The notes beneath the pieces were generated by a model. That model made no database searches and was not told the origin of the DNA. It saw only the letters and a list, made by a program, of their open reading frames with translations. The position numbers and the translations under genes were made by a program. From Smithella sp. (lineage in GTDB: Bacteria > Desulfobacterota > Syntrophia > Syntrophales > Smithellaceae), in the NCBI GenBank assembly GCA_007244375.1, contig SCVW01000015.1:62001-126000 (forward strand): 64,000 nt of DNA, written 5' to 3'. Of the stretch, positions 46,316 to 55,122 are shown piece after piece; position 1 is the stretch's first letter; each line of letters begins with the position of its first letter.

Positions 46316-47197
46316 TCACTCCACAAGGCGCCTCAGCGCTTCTTCGTATTTTTTCTTTGTATTTTCTATAATTTCCACGGGCAATTCCGGTGCCGGTGGC
46401 TTTTGATTCCATTTTATGGAAAGAAGATAGTCACGCAGGAACTGCTTGTCAAAACTTTTTTGCGGTCGGCCTTCTTCGTAATCATCGGCAGGCCAGAAAC
46501 GGGATGAATCCGGAGTCAGAAGTTCATCAATCAGTATTAATTCCTTACCCATCAGGCCGAATTCCATTTTTGTGTCGGCAATAATAATACCGGCCTTCAG
46601 CGCGGTTGCCGCCGCTCTTTGGTAAATAGCGAGGGAAATTTTGATAACTCTGTCGGTTAATTCCGCTCCGATAAGATCCTCCATTTCTTGCCTGTTTATG
46701 GGTGCATCATGTTCACCTGCCTCTGCTTTAGTGGTCGGAGTGAAAATAGGTTCAGGTAATTTGGATGATTCTTTTAATCCATCCGGAAGTCTGATACCGG
46801 AAACTGTTTTATTGTGCTGATAATCTTTCCAGCCGGAACCGCTTAAATAGCCACGGACAATACATTCAACCGGCAGGGGAGTAGCTTTTTTAACCAACAT
46901 GCTTCTGCCTTCCAGATCCTGGCGATAAGGAGTGCATTCTTCGGGAAAGTCAGCCGGATTTGTAGAAACAATATGATTGTCGATAATATCTTTCATTTTC
47001 TCAAACCAGAACGCTGACATGCGATTGAGAATTATACCCTTACCGGGTACAGGACCGGGCATAATAACATCAAACGCTGAGATGCGATCGGTGGTGACGA
47101 TGAGCAAATAGTTATCCACAGAATAAATATCGCGCACTTTCCCACGGCCAATCAGTTTCAGATTTTTAAAATCCGTTGTCTGTATGCTGTTTTTCAT
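46316..47197 (-). CDS. purC: Phosphoribosylaminoimidazole-succinocarboxamide synthase
   Basis: A 293-residue SAICAR synthase of purine biosynthesis, of the longer eukaryote-like length. Motifs are [50 protein letters not shown], and the nucleotide-site [10 protein letters not shown] with [13 protein letters not shown]. The MBL gene precedes it by 15 bp on the same strand. No other pur genes are in the window and no purine riboswitch is seen. Confidence 0.95.
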   Translation of the reverse strand: MKNSIQTTDFKNLKLIGRGKVRDIYSVDNYLLIVTTDRISAFDVIMPGPVPGKGIILNRMSAFWFEKMKDIIDNHIVSTNPADFPEECTPYRQDLEGRSMLVKKATPLPVECIVRGYLSGSGWKDYQHNKTVSGIRLPDGLKESSKLPEPIFTPTTKAEAGEHDAPINRQEMEDLIGAELTDRVIKISLAIYQRAAATALKAGIIIADTKMEFGLMGKELILIDELLTPDSSRFWPADDYEEGRPQKSFDKQFLRDYLLSIKWNQKPPAPELPVEIIENTKKKYEEALRRLVE

Positions 47198-47212
47198 AAA
47201 AATACGCTCCTT

Positions 47213-47842
47213 TTATTGAACAAACGGGTTATAATTTTTTTCATGACCTATAGTGGAAGTAGGCATACGACCGTAATTATGTCCGGGCATCACTTTAGTA
47301 TCATCGGGCAAACAAAAAAGTTTTTCCTTAATGGCGTCATACATTGTGTGCCACGACCCGCCCGGTAAATCTGTTCTGCCTACGGCTTCAACGAACAACG
47401 TATCTCCGGTAAATACATATCCGGGTGTATATAAACAGATTCCGCCGGGAGAATGTCCAGGAGTATGGATAACTTTGAGGTCAATGTTGCCCACGGAAAT
47501 AATATCTCCATCTTTAACCATAATATCGGCCGGTGGTGACGCTTTTGCTCCGAACATTCGTAGAATCATGGCCGGCGTGTGAGTCAGCATAATGGAGTCG
47601 TCTTCGTGAACAATAATTTTAGCGCCGGTCTCTTTCTGCATTTCCGTGTTGCCACTGATGTGGTCAACATGGCCGTGGGTATTAACTATATAATTAATAC
47701 GTAGGTTATTTTTTTTTGCCTCGGCAATAATTCCTTTAACATCAGCTGCCGGATCAATAACCAGAGCATCACCTGTTATCTGGTCGCCTACCAGATAGGC
47801 AAATACCGCCATCGTGCTTACCTGCATTTGTTTTACGAACAT
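47213..47842 (-). CDS. MBL-fold hydrolase, glyoxalase II-like
   Basis: A 209-residue metallo-beta-lactamase-fold hydrolase with a complete binuclear metal set: NTHGHVDHISG (HxHxDH), HTPGHSPGG, FTGDTLFVEAVGRTDL and the last His in MPGHNYG. The GRTDLPGGS stretch is typical of glyoxalase II/persulfide dioxygenase relatives. Substrate unknown; thioester hydrolysis or persulfide oxidation are the usual alternatives, the latter less likely in an anaerobe. It is 15 bp upstream of purC. Confidence 0.85.
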   Translation of the reverse strand: MFVKQMQVSTMAVFAYLVGDQITGDALVIDPAADVKGIIAEAKKNNLRINYIVNTHGHVDHISGNTEMQKETGAKIIVHEDDSIMLTHTPAMILRMFGAKASPPADIMVKDGDIISVGNIDLKVIHTPGHSPGGICLYTPGYVFTGDTLFVEAVGRTDLPGGSWHTMYDAIKEKLFCLPDDTKVMPGHNYGRMPTSTIGHEKNYNPFVQ

Positions 47843-48033
47843 TATTTTGCTCCTTAAAAAATTGCATTGCTAATAACATTTTTCTATTGAAAACGTCAAC
47901 TGAAATCAATTGTATAAGTTATTAATATTATACCGTTTTAAATTAAAGATGATGTCGGGCAGATTGGAACTGTGATGATTGGTGTTTAAATATTGACGTA
48001 CTTTTAAAAAATTGGAAAAATCCAAATCAGTCA

Positions 48034-48101
48034 TTCCGGCGAAAGCCGGAACAAGTATTAAAATAATTTAAAAAAATCATGGACCCCGGCCTACGCCGGG
48101 G
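48034..48101. repeat. Two short GC-rich hairpins of the REP type
   Basis: TTCCGGC-GAAA-GCCGGAA (48034-48051) and CCCCGGC-CTAC-GCCGGGG (48084-48101) stand out in an AT-rich gap between the rsmB stop and the MBL gene. The sequence around the first (CAGTCATTCCGGCGAAAGCC) has the look of a dispersed repeat. They can also end the rsmB transcript. Confidence 0.6.
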
Positions 48102-48109
48102 AGACGACT

Positions 48110-49453
48110 TTACAAGTGTTTTAGTATTGCTCCAAAGAATCCGTCCATCTTGTGCCTATGCGGGTAAGTATGAAAGAAACCGCGGCTGTCAATCAATTGC
48201 CGGTTAATTGATTCAGAAGGGTGATGTAAGGAAAAATCAGGATTCTCCTTTAAAAAATCGTCAATAATGTTTTCGTTTTCCTCAAGTAACATTGAACAGG
48301 TGCAATATATTAAGTGTCCGCCTTTTTTGACAGCCAAGGATGCGTTTTTCAGAATTTTTTTTTGAATGGTGATAAAATTTTGCAAATCTTTTTCTGTAAT
48401 ACGCCATTTGATTTCCGGATTGCGGCGTAACGTTCCCGTGCCGGAACAAGGTGCATCCACCAGAACATAATCAAATTTTTCTTTCAGAGACTCATTAAGA
48501 CAAGCTTCCAGATCGCCTGTCTGCGCTTCGATTATGTTTATTCCCAGACGAGCTGTTTCCGATTTTAGTCCGGCAATTTTTTCCGGATTACAATCAATCG
48601 CGATAATTTTTCCTTTGTTTTTAAGAATGGCGGCCAGATGTGTAGTTTTGCCTCCGGAACCTGCGCAGGCATCCAATATGGATTCATTACCGGCAGGTTT
48701 TATCAGATAAGAAATCAATTGCGCCGCTTCATCCTGTATACGCAGGAAACCTTTTTCAAAGAAATCGGTTTTCTGAAGGGGACTGGTGGAAGTATTAAGA
48801 ATAATTCCGTCCGGAGAATATTCTGTTGCCTCCGGCCTGAATCCGTCAACGGTAAGTTTTTGTATCAAATCTTTACGGGATATTTTCAATGAATTGACGC
48901 GGGCAATTACCGGAGGTAATTCATTATTGGCAGAGCATAAGAGAATCGTTTCTTCAGTGCCGAATATTTTGATCCATTTCTTAACCAACCAGAGCGGATG
49001 TGAATGAAATGTGGCTATATATTCGGCCGGTTCTTTTTCGGAAGAAGGAAATGGCAAATTCTGACCGCGGCGCAGATAGTTTCTTAAAACTGCGTTAACC
49101 AGAGCGCTTTTATCCGGTTTGAATGTTTTGGTTATTTTGACTGCTTCATTAACAACGGCAAAATCCGGCAGGCGGTCGCTGAAATTAAGCTGGTAAATAC
49201 CAAGCCTGAGGACATTTTTAATGCTTTCATCCATTTTTGCGAAATCACCGCGATAAAGCTTAGTCAAAATCCAGTCCAGATGAGAGCGGAAACGCAGCAC
49301 ACCATAGACAAGGTGAGTAAGCAGTCTTCCGTCAGGCTTTCCGGAAAGAGAATTTGAATCCAGACATGAATCAAGTAAGTCGCCGGCGAAAGAATGCCTT
49401 TGGCAAACTTGATTTAAAATTTCTAAGGCCAGATGGCGAACAGATTTTTTCAT
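48110..49453 (-). CDS. rsmB: 16S rRNA m5C967 methyltransferase RsmB
   Basis: A 447-residue RNA cytosine-5 methyltransferase. Residues 1-140 are the NusB-like RNA-binding domain (LALEILNQVCQRHSFAGDLL). The SAM-binding region is DACAGSGGKTTHLAA, and the catalytic Cys residues are in VDAPCSGTGTLRRNPE and IYCTCSMLLEENE. The length matches RsmB/Sun. It overlaps the acyltransferase gene by 4 bp and lies downstream of fmt, a usual association (fmt-rsmB), here with an acyltransferase between them. Confidence 0.93.
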   Translation of the reverse strand: MKKSVRHLALEILNQVCQRHSFAGDLLDSCLDSNSLSGKPDGRLLTHLVYGVLRFRSHLDWILTKLYRGDFAKMDESIKNVLRLGIYQLNFSDRLPDFAVVNEAVKITKTFKPDKSALVNAVLRNYLRRGQNLPFPSSEKEPAEYIATFHSHPLWLVKKWIKIFGTEETILLCSANNELPPVIARVNSLKISRKDLIQKLTVDGFRPEATEYSPDGIILNTSTSPLQKTDFFEKGFLRIQDEAAQLISYLIKPAGNESILDACAGSGGKTTHLAAILKNKGKIIAIDCNPEKIAGLKSETARLGINIIEAQTGDLEACLNESLKEKFDYVLVDAPCSGTGTLRRNPEIKWRITEKDLQNFITIQKKILKNASLAVKKGGHLIYCTCSMLLEENENIIDDFLKENPDFSLHHPSESINRQLIDSRGFFHTYPHRHKMDGFFGAILKHL

Positions 49454-50052
49454 GATTTAGCACGGATAACCACGGAACTTGCTTTCTCGGGATATCTGCC
49501 TCTGACTGTAAGATAAAAATTGCGAATTTTTTCCATATCCTTTTCCATATCACCGGTAGGGTATATTAAAGAACCTGCTCCGCCGGTTTTCCTTTCGTAA
49601 TCAATAAACGCCAGTAAAATGGGAACATGGGCATTCAGGGCAATATAATAAAATCCTGATTTCCAGCAATTTTTTTTATGGCGGGTGCCCTCGGGAGCCA
49701 TGGCGAGAACAAATTTTTCATTTTTATCGAACTGAGATGCCATATGATCAACGAAATTAGTGTGTGATGACCTGTCAACCGGAACGGCTCCCGACCACTT
49801 CATCAACAGAGAGAAATGTCCTCGAAACAATTCTTTTTTAGCCACATAAATAGCATTGAGTCTCAGGGCAAATGCCAGAATAATTCCATAAAATAAATCC
49901 CAGTTGGATGTATGCGGCGCGACTATTAGCATATATTTTTCTTCTTTGGGTAACGCTCCGAATGTTTTCCAGCCGAGTATTTTTAAAATAACCAGGGAAA
50001 TACCACGGAAGAATGATTTTACAACAGGTGTGTTAAAAATCGTACGATGCAT
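49450..50052 (-). CDS. 1-acyl-sn-glycerol-3-phosphate acyltransferase-like protein (PlsC family)
   Basis: A 200-residue acyltransferase with the H-x4-D motif as VAPHTSNWDLFYG and the PEGTR motif in MAPEGTRHKKNC, plus GAVPVDRSSH. The short length and HTSNWD variant resemble small lysophospholipid acyltransferases rather than full-length PlsC. It sits between fmt and rsmB and overlaps rsmB by 4 bp. It probably acylates a lysophospholipid at the inner membrane; substrate not known. Confidence 0.82.
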   Translation of the reverse strand: MHRTIFNTPVVKSFFRGISLVILKILGWKTFGALPKEEKYMLIVAPHTSNWDLFYGIILAFALRLNAIYVAKKELFRGHFSLLMKWSGAVPVDRSSHTNFVDHMASQFDKNEKFVLAMAPEGTRHKKNCWKSGFYYIALNAHVPILLAFIDYERKTGGAGSLIYPTGDMEKDMEKIRNFYLTVRGRYPEKASSVVIRAKS

Positions 50053-50090
50053 AAAATCCCGGCACTCTGATTGATGTAAATGTGGTTATT

Positions 50091-51029
50091 TCATTGCAAA
50101 ACACTTCCCGGCTTTAAATGGTAGCCGCGCAGGAAGTCCGAAACCGGCATTCTTTTCTTTCCCGCCAGTTGGACATCTTTTAAAATAACATAACCGTCCG
50201 CTGCTGCAACAGGCAGTCCTGCTGCATTGGCAGTACCGATTGTTCCCGGCATCTGATTAATTATTCCTGGTGATGCTTCGGCTATAAAAATTTTCAGAGA
50301 TTGTCCGTCCAAATAAGTATATGCGGTCGGTAGGGGATTTAATCCCCTTATGAGATTCACGATGTCTGAGACATTGTTATGCCAGTTAATTTTTCCCGTT
50401 TCTTTTTTCAGGCGTGGTGCGAATGTTACGTTTGAAACATCTTGAGGGTTTCTCTTTATGGTTCCGTCTAAGACTTGTTCTATGGTTTTTATAAGCATTG
50501 TCGCGCCCATGTATGCGAGACGGTCATGCAGTTCGCCGTAAGTTTCGGCAGAGCCGAGTTCCGTTTCCTTTTGCAACAAAATATCGCCGGAATCCATTCC
50601 TTCATCCATCATCATGATGGTAACGCCGGATTTTGTCTCTCCGCAGATAATCTGCCAATTGAGCGGTGCTGCACCGCGGTATTTAGGTAAAAGGGAAGGG
50701 TGGATATTCAGACATTTCATTGGCGGATAATCGATAATGGCTTTGGGCAGAATCTGGCCGAAAGAGACTACCACAAGCATATCCGGATTAAGTTTTTTGA
50801 AAGTTTCCAGAAAAGATTGATTGTTTACTTTTTCCGGCTGAAAAACAGGCAAGTCAAGTTTCCTTGCCAGAATTTTAACTGGAGGAGCAATCTCTTTTAA
50901 GCCTCTTCCTTTGGGGCGATCGGGCTGGGTGATTACACCGATTATCGGATAATCTTGCCCATGTAAAAGACGTAAAGCCGGAAGCGCAAAATCAGGTGTA
51001 CCCATAAAAATAATTCGTGGTTTGGCCAT
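50091..51029 (-). CDS. fmt: Methionyl-tRNA formyltransferase
   Basis: A 312-residue Fmt that formylates initiator Met-tRNA. Motifs are IIFMGTPDFALPAL at the N terminus, the catalytic NIHPSLLPKYRGAAPLNW with Asn and His, GVTIMMMDEGMDSGDIL, and a C-terminal tRNA-binding domain (NLIRGLNPLPTAYTYL). GAGGAT precedes the start at 51029; a longer version from 51098 lacks a ribosome-binding site. It begins the fmt - acyltransferase - rsmB run. The matching initiator tRNA is at 26373-26449. def is not in the window. Confidence 0.95.
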   Translation of the reverse strand: MAKPRIIFMGTPDFALPALRLLHGQDYPIIGVITQPDRPKGRGLKEIAPPVKILARKLDLPVFQPEKVNNQSFLETFKKLNPDMLVVVSFGQILPKAIIDYPPMKCLNIHPSLLPKYRGAAPLNWQIICGETKSGVTIMMMDEGMDSGDILLQKETELGSAETYGELHDRLAYMGATMLIKTIEQVLDGTIKRNPQDVSNVTFAPRLKKETGKINWHNNVSDIVNLIRGLNPLPTAYTYLDGQSLKIFIAEASPGIINQMPGTIGTANAAGLPVAAADGYVILKDVQLAGKKRMPVSDFLRGYHLKPGSVLQ

Positions 51030-51129
51030 TTCAGAATATCCTCTGTTTTTTATATAAAAACATATATGGAAATACGGATAATGTGTCAAGGAATACAAAT
51101 TAAAGGGTATTTTGTGGAATAATCATGAG

Positions 51130-51175
51130 CGTCATACCGGCGCATCCGGTGAACAGCAGGTATCCAGACATCAAA
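51130..51175. repeat. Short REP-like hairpin
   Basis: ACCGG-CGCAT-CCGGT (51136-51150) within GCGTCATACCGGCGCATCCG, followed by a TATCCAGACATC tail. This fits the kind of short imperfect dispersed hairpin seen also near 48034. No gene is visible in 51030-51297. Confidence 0.45.
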
Positions 51176-51297
51176 GCTACTAAGGCAACTTTATCGAATC
51201 ACTCATTAAAACCATTGACATATTAGCAACTGTTGTGTTTTCATTTTAATTAATTTTTTTGTTCGACAAAAAACAAATAAAGAAAGGAGGAAACACA

Positions 51298-51582
51298 ATG
51301 ACGACATTTATAATGAAGGGGAAATATTCGGCGGAATCGGTAAAAAAAATCAGCAAAGGGCGCACTGTAAAAGCGGTCGAGATAATAAAGAAGAGCAAAG
51401 GTAAATTGGTGGCTGCCTATGCAACGATGGGAGAGACAGATTTAATATTCATTACCGAATTTCCCGGTGTGGCTGAAGCAATAAAAGCTTCCATCAATCT
51501 GAACAAGAATCTGGGCATTTCGTTCGCTACTCTGCCGGCGCTCAAGGTTGGGGAATTCGATAAGGTGGCTGCCGGGAAATAG
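51298..51582 (+). CDS. GYD-domain protein
   Basis: A 94-residue protein of the GYD family (dimeric alpha/beta-barrel-like), with TFIMKGKYSAESVKKIS and GRTVKAVEIIKKSKGKLVAAYATMGETDL. The family has no established function. AAAGGAGG lies 7 nt before the ATG at 51298. It is followed by a methyltransferase gene 32 bp later, probably in the same transcript. A TTGACA at 51215-51220 may be part of its promoter, but the -10 is weak. Confidence 0.8.
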   Translation: MTTFIMKGKYSAESVKKISKGRTVKAVEIIKKSKGKLVAAYATMGETDLIFITEFPGVAEAIKASINLNKNLGISFATLPALKVGEFDKVAAGK

Positions 51583-51614
51583 TAGTGATTTTTTATGAAC
51601 AATTTTGGATGTGA

Positions 51615-52244
51615 ATGGATGTACTAAAAATGAAACAAAATTCCGGAAAGCCGGACTACTTGGAAGTTGCGGAATACGAGAAGAGTGGCGAAGGGAGACA
51701 CCATCACAGAGGAAAGTCTTCGGAGAGTTTTTTAGACAAAGGTGCAATCCTTTCTGCCCTTGCGATTGAATTCGGGCAAACAACACTTGATGCCGGTTGT
51801 GGAAATGGTTACATGTCAAAGGAATTTTCGCAAAGGGTTGGTAGTAGCGGAAAGGTATACGCTTTGGATCCTGATGAGACCGGTATTGCTTTGCTTCGCA
51901 AAGAGATCAAAGGCACGAATATAGTAGCACTGGTAGGAGATATTACGACCACCACACAGCTTCCGGCATCAGCGATTGATTTAATATACCTCTCTAATGT
52001 ATTCCACATTTTCTCACCGGAGCAGATCAAGGGATTTGAGGTGGAGGTTAAACGTTTACTTGCTCCCGGTGGCAGGCTGGCAATTGTGGAGATCGTGAAG
52101 CGAGTTACCCCCTTCGGACCACCAATGAATATGCGGCTCTCACCGGAAGACCTTGCGCAGTCGCTGCGACTGGTTTCCCTTGGTGTGGTGGAAATGGGTG
52201 AATACTTTTATATGCAATTTTTCGAGGACCGTTCGGCGGGCTGA
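51615..52244 (+). CDS. Class I SAM-dependent methyltransferase
   Basis: A 209-residue Rossmann methyltransferase. Motif I is TTLDAGCGNGYMSKEF, motif II the acidic VYALDPDE, with post-I VGDITTTT and the IYLSNVFHIFSPEQ motif resembling UbiE/menaquinone methyltransferase relatives. The His-rich start (GRHHHRGKSSESFLD) is notable and resembles metal-responsive methyltransferases. Substrate unknown. It starts 32 bp after the GYD gene. Confidence 0.82.
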   Translation: MDVLKMKQNSGKPDYLEVAEYEKSGEGRHHHRGKSSESFLDKGAILSALAIEFGQTTLDAGCGNGYMSKEFSQRVGSSGKVYALDPDETGIALLRKEIKGTNIVALVGDITTTTQLPASAIDLIYLSNVFHIFSPEQIKGFEVEVKRLLAPGGRLAIVEIVKRVTPFGPPMNMRLSPEDLAQSLRLVSLGVVEMGEYFYMQFFEDRSAG

Positions 52245-52356
52245 GATGATATGTGGTCGATTAGAAAATGAAGCATCCAACAATCGTTTGGAGGCAATGT
52301 GTTGAGCTGTGCCCTTTTCCCATACATTAAAAGATGTTTTTATAGGGTGTACTCGG

Positions 52357-52962
52357 ATGACAGTCGAAGAACGCTTTAGAGAAAGATACAAATTAGGGGA
52401 TATTCCTTGGGATATCGGCCATCCGGATTTTAATCTTATCGAAGTTGTGACCCAAAGACCTATTCCAAGCTGCAAAGTATTAGACATTGGCTGTGGAACC
52501 GGATACAATTCCATATGGCTTGCTCAATACAGCTTTCAGGTTATTGGCACTGATACGTCGGATATCGCTATAGAGAAGGCAAAAGAAAAAGCCTCTCATG
52601 CCGACGTTAAATGTGAGTTTTTAATTATTGATTTTTTAAAGAACAAAGTTGAAGGTGCTCCATTCGGTTTTATATTTGACAGAGGTTGTTTTCACGTTTT
52701 TGGTTCCGAAGATGATCGAAGAAAATTTGCTCAAAATGTTGCTGCTCATTTGGATGAAAATGGCCTGTGGCTGACAATTATCGGTAACGCTGATGAGCAT
52801 CGACAAGGTAATGGTCCTCCTCAACGTACTGCGACAGATATAGTTCTGGCGGTGGAACCTTATTTTTGTATTTTGTTACTTACGTCCAGCCATTTCGGAT
52901 CTAATCATTCCCGTCCACCCCGAGCGTGGCGGTGCCTGATGCAGAAACGGCATGTCACATAA
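52357..52962 (+). CDS. Class I SAM-dependent methyltransferase (TehB/thiopurine-type)
   Basis: A 201-residue methyltransferase beginning MTVEERFRERYKLGDIPWDIG, the pattern of TehB/TPMT-like small-molecule methyltransferases. Motif I is VLDIGCGTGYNSIWLA, the acidic loop VIGTDTSD, and FIFDRGCFHVF follows. Such enzymes often methylate metalloids, sulfides or xenobiotics. The ATG at 52357 is preferred over an upstream GTG at 52309 that would add non-conserved residues. A decayed radical SAM gene starts six bases later. Confidence 0.8.
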   Translation: MTVEERFRERYKLGDIPWDIGHPDFNLIEVVTQRPIPSCKVLDIGCGTGYNSIWLAQYSFQVIGTDTSDIAIEKAKEKASHADVKCEFLIIDFLKNKVEGAPFGFIFDRGCFHVFGSEDDRRKFAQNVAAHLDENGLWLTIIGNADEHRQGNGPPQRTATDIVLAVEPYFCILLLTSSHFGSNHSRPPRAWRCLMQKRHVT

Positions 52963-52967
52963 TTATA

Positions 52968-53691
52968 ATGAAAATTAAAGAAATACACGCTAAATCCATT
53001 CTTTCTCCGTTAAAAATTTATGATTATGTCATTAATCCGTATGTCGGGTGTCAGCACGCGTGCACTTATTGTTATGCAAGATTTATGAAACGGTTTACCG
53101 GACATAAAGAGCCCTGGGTGATTTTGTTGACGTAAAAATCAACACGTCTGATTTGTTGAGCAAAGAGATAAAGAAGAAAAAATATGATCAGTTTATGTGA
53201 GTGGCGTCTGCGATCCATATCAGCCCATTGAAGCAAAGTACAAGCTTGCCAGAAAGTGTCTGGAAATACTCGTGCAGAATGATTAGCAAGTGGTTATTCA
53301 GACACGCTCACCACTTGTTCTCCGGGATTTGGATGTATTCAGAAAATCGAAAAATATCGGAGTCGGACTTTCCATTACTAGCGCAAACGACGAAATAAGA
53401 AAAATATTTGAGCCATATACGCCGCCTGTTGACAAAAGGCGGGGTGCAGTTGAAGTATTGCATTAAAATGGCATTAGAACTCATGTAATGATTGCGCCGA
53501 TTCTTCCCGAAGCCGAGAATCTCACCTCCATGTTGACAGATAAAGTTGATTACATGATTCTTGATCGCATGAATTATTATCATGCTGCCAAGATTTATGA
53601 GAAACATGGGTGGAAAGAAAAAAATACTTATGAATACTTTAAATACATTGGAAGTAAAATTGTAAATATCTGCAATAGATTGGGAATCTAA
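52968..53691 (+). pseudogene. Decayed SPL-family radical SAM gene
   Basis: Joined reading frames spell a spore-photoproduct-lyase-like radical SAM protein (COG1533 type): the start IHAKSILSPLKIYDYVINPY, motif GCQHACTYCYAR, GVCDPYQPIEAKYKLARK, TRSPLVLRDLD, VGLSITSAND and YEKHGWKEKNTYEYF. At least four lesions break it: frameshifts near 53119 and 53196, an in-frame TAG at 53284-53286 and TAA at 53464-53466. Number and spread of lesions favour true decay over a sequencing slip. No function is expected now. Confidence 0.85.
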
Positions 53692-53871
53692 TGCAGATTA
53701 GTTTATTGAAAAGTCAGATTATTTTAAATACAATGTTTTCGTAAATAACATTCGGGTGAATCTGATTAGGAAAAGAAAGAGGCATATTGAATGAAATGTA
53801 AAAATATTTTAGAGTAGATGTTAAAGAAATCATTAAATAATAAATGACTTTAAAAATCCGACTGCGGTGGC

Positions 53872-53927
53872 GGGCTAACGGAGTCGTGGCCGAAAGTCGC
53901 TTGCTCGGCCGCTGCTTCGTTAATTAT
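53872..53927. repeat. Imperfect hairpin resembling an integron attC site
   Basis: GGGCTAACGGAG (from 53872) pairs with CTTCGTTAATTA; inside, GGCCGA (53888-53893) pairs with TCGGCC (53905-53910). The outer ends approximate the attC boxes RYYYAAC and GTTRRRY with one mismatch each. It lies in the variable region between the radical SAM pseudogene and an orphan membrane protein. A simple transcription hairpin is the alternative. Confidence 0.35.
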
Positions 53928-53951
53928 ATAATACTTAATTGAGGAACGAAT

Positions 53952-54605
53952 ATGAAAAATATTATCTATAAATCTGAAATACCTTTTCATATTACAAAGA
54001 AAGCAGCATATATAACATTGCTTATGTTTTTAGCTTTTGATGGGTTATTTGTAATGCTTTACCTGATAAGTACATTACCGGAAATTCAAAAGTTAACTGT
54101 AAGCCATCGTTTAGCCTTTTTAGATTTGGATACTGAAGCAAACCTGCCGACGAATTACGTCATACTGAAATTATATTTTTCATCGATTATCAGTGTTTTA
54201 ATGATTTATTGGTATAAGAATCGTGCTCCGATGTTTTGGAAAATTGCAGCATTTGTATTATTTGTAATTGGTCTGGATGAAAGTGCACAATTACATGAGT
54301 TGTGGGGCGCTGGTCTGGCAACTAAACTCTTTGGCACTGCGTATCTTTCGGGTAATCAGTTTACTATTCTGCCGTATGCATTACTTTTGGGGACTTTTTA
54401 TTTATCTTCATTAACATTGTTTCCAAAATCATCAAAGGTAGTGTTTGTGTGTTTTATGATGTCTGGAATATCATTAATTTTATCGCAGGCTGTTGAGTGG
54501 TCCTTTGTACCAGCAATAGAAATAATGTTCAAAATATTTAGTTTTTTTTCTACGGCCATGGTAAGTTTTGGGAAAGATACTTTAATGTTTGCATGGGAAG
54601 AATGA
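53952..54605 (+). CDS. Multi-pass membrane protein of unknown function
   Basis: A 217-residue protein with about six membrane segments (ITLLMFLAFDGLFVMLYLI, FSSIISVLMIYWY, IAAFVLFVIGLDES, YALLLGTFYLSSLTLF, VVFVCFMMSGISLIL and others). The acidic motif GLDESAQLHELWG between helices two and four, with nearby His, could bind metal. I do not recognise the family. The ATG follows GAGGAACGAAT. No partner genes are apparent; neighbours are a decayed gene and a DUF3788 remnant. Confidence 0.6.
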   Translation: MKNIIYKSEIPFHITKKAAYITLLMFLAFDGLFVMLYLISTLPEIQKLTVSHRLAFLDLDTEANLPTNYVILKLYFSSIISVLMIYWYKNRAPMFWKIAAFVLFVIGLDESAQLHELWGAGLATKLFGTAYLSGNQFTILPYALLLGTFYLSSLTLFPKSSKVVFVCFMMSGISLILSQAVEWSFVPAIEIMFKIFSFFSTAMVSFGKDTLMFAWEE

Positions 54606-54780
54606 TTGGAAATGGTTGGCTATTCCTTGCTCTGTGGAGGGGTAATTATTGGTGTTTATTCGGTTCAAAAGGGTGAGGAATTAAAAGAAACTCCCGGCAT
54701 CTAAAAAGTCGTTCCATGCGACGGCTTTCTATGGCGCATTAACTTACCTGACTTTTTTCAATGCTCATTGAACAATTATA

Positions 54781-55077
54781 TCCGAATGTCTTTACGCCGG
54801 CAAGAAGCACGGCTGGATACTCAGATATAAAAAAAGCAAATCGTTTTGAATATTGATTCCGGAGAAGAATCGTTCCGCATTACTCATTGTTTTTGGTATG
54901 AAAGAACGGACAAAAGTAGAAACAATCAAATACAGTCTTTCGCAACAAACCCGAAAGGAATACGACAAGGCTACAACTTATCACGATGGGAAATGGCTGC
55001 TTCTTGTGATCGATAATGAAGAGATCATTGAAGATATAAAGAAACTATTGTCAATAAAAAGAAAACCAAAAATATAA
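54781..55077 (+). pseudogene. Remnant of a DUF3788-family gene
   Basis: The C-terminal part matches the DUF3788 pattern: VFGMKERTKVETIKYSLS, then TTYHDGKWLLLVIDNEE and DIKKLLSIKRKPK. In the same frame upstream the family's GKKHGWILRYKK segment is read from 54781, interrupted by a TGA at 54847-54849. The N-terminal third is lost or out of frame. A short 74-residue protein from TTG 54853 could still be made but would lack half the domain. Confidence 0.5.
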
Positions 55078-55122
55078 ACAGATTATTATACTGCAATAAT
55101 CAAGAAAGATTGGGAGAGCAAA

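Noticed and set aside
54853-55077. Stand-alone 74-residue gene
   Set aside because: The same frame continues upstream across a TGA with DUF3788-like sequence, so a gene remnant is more likely.
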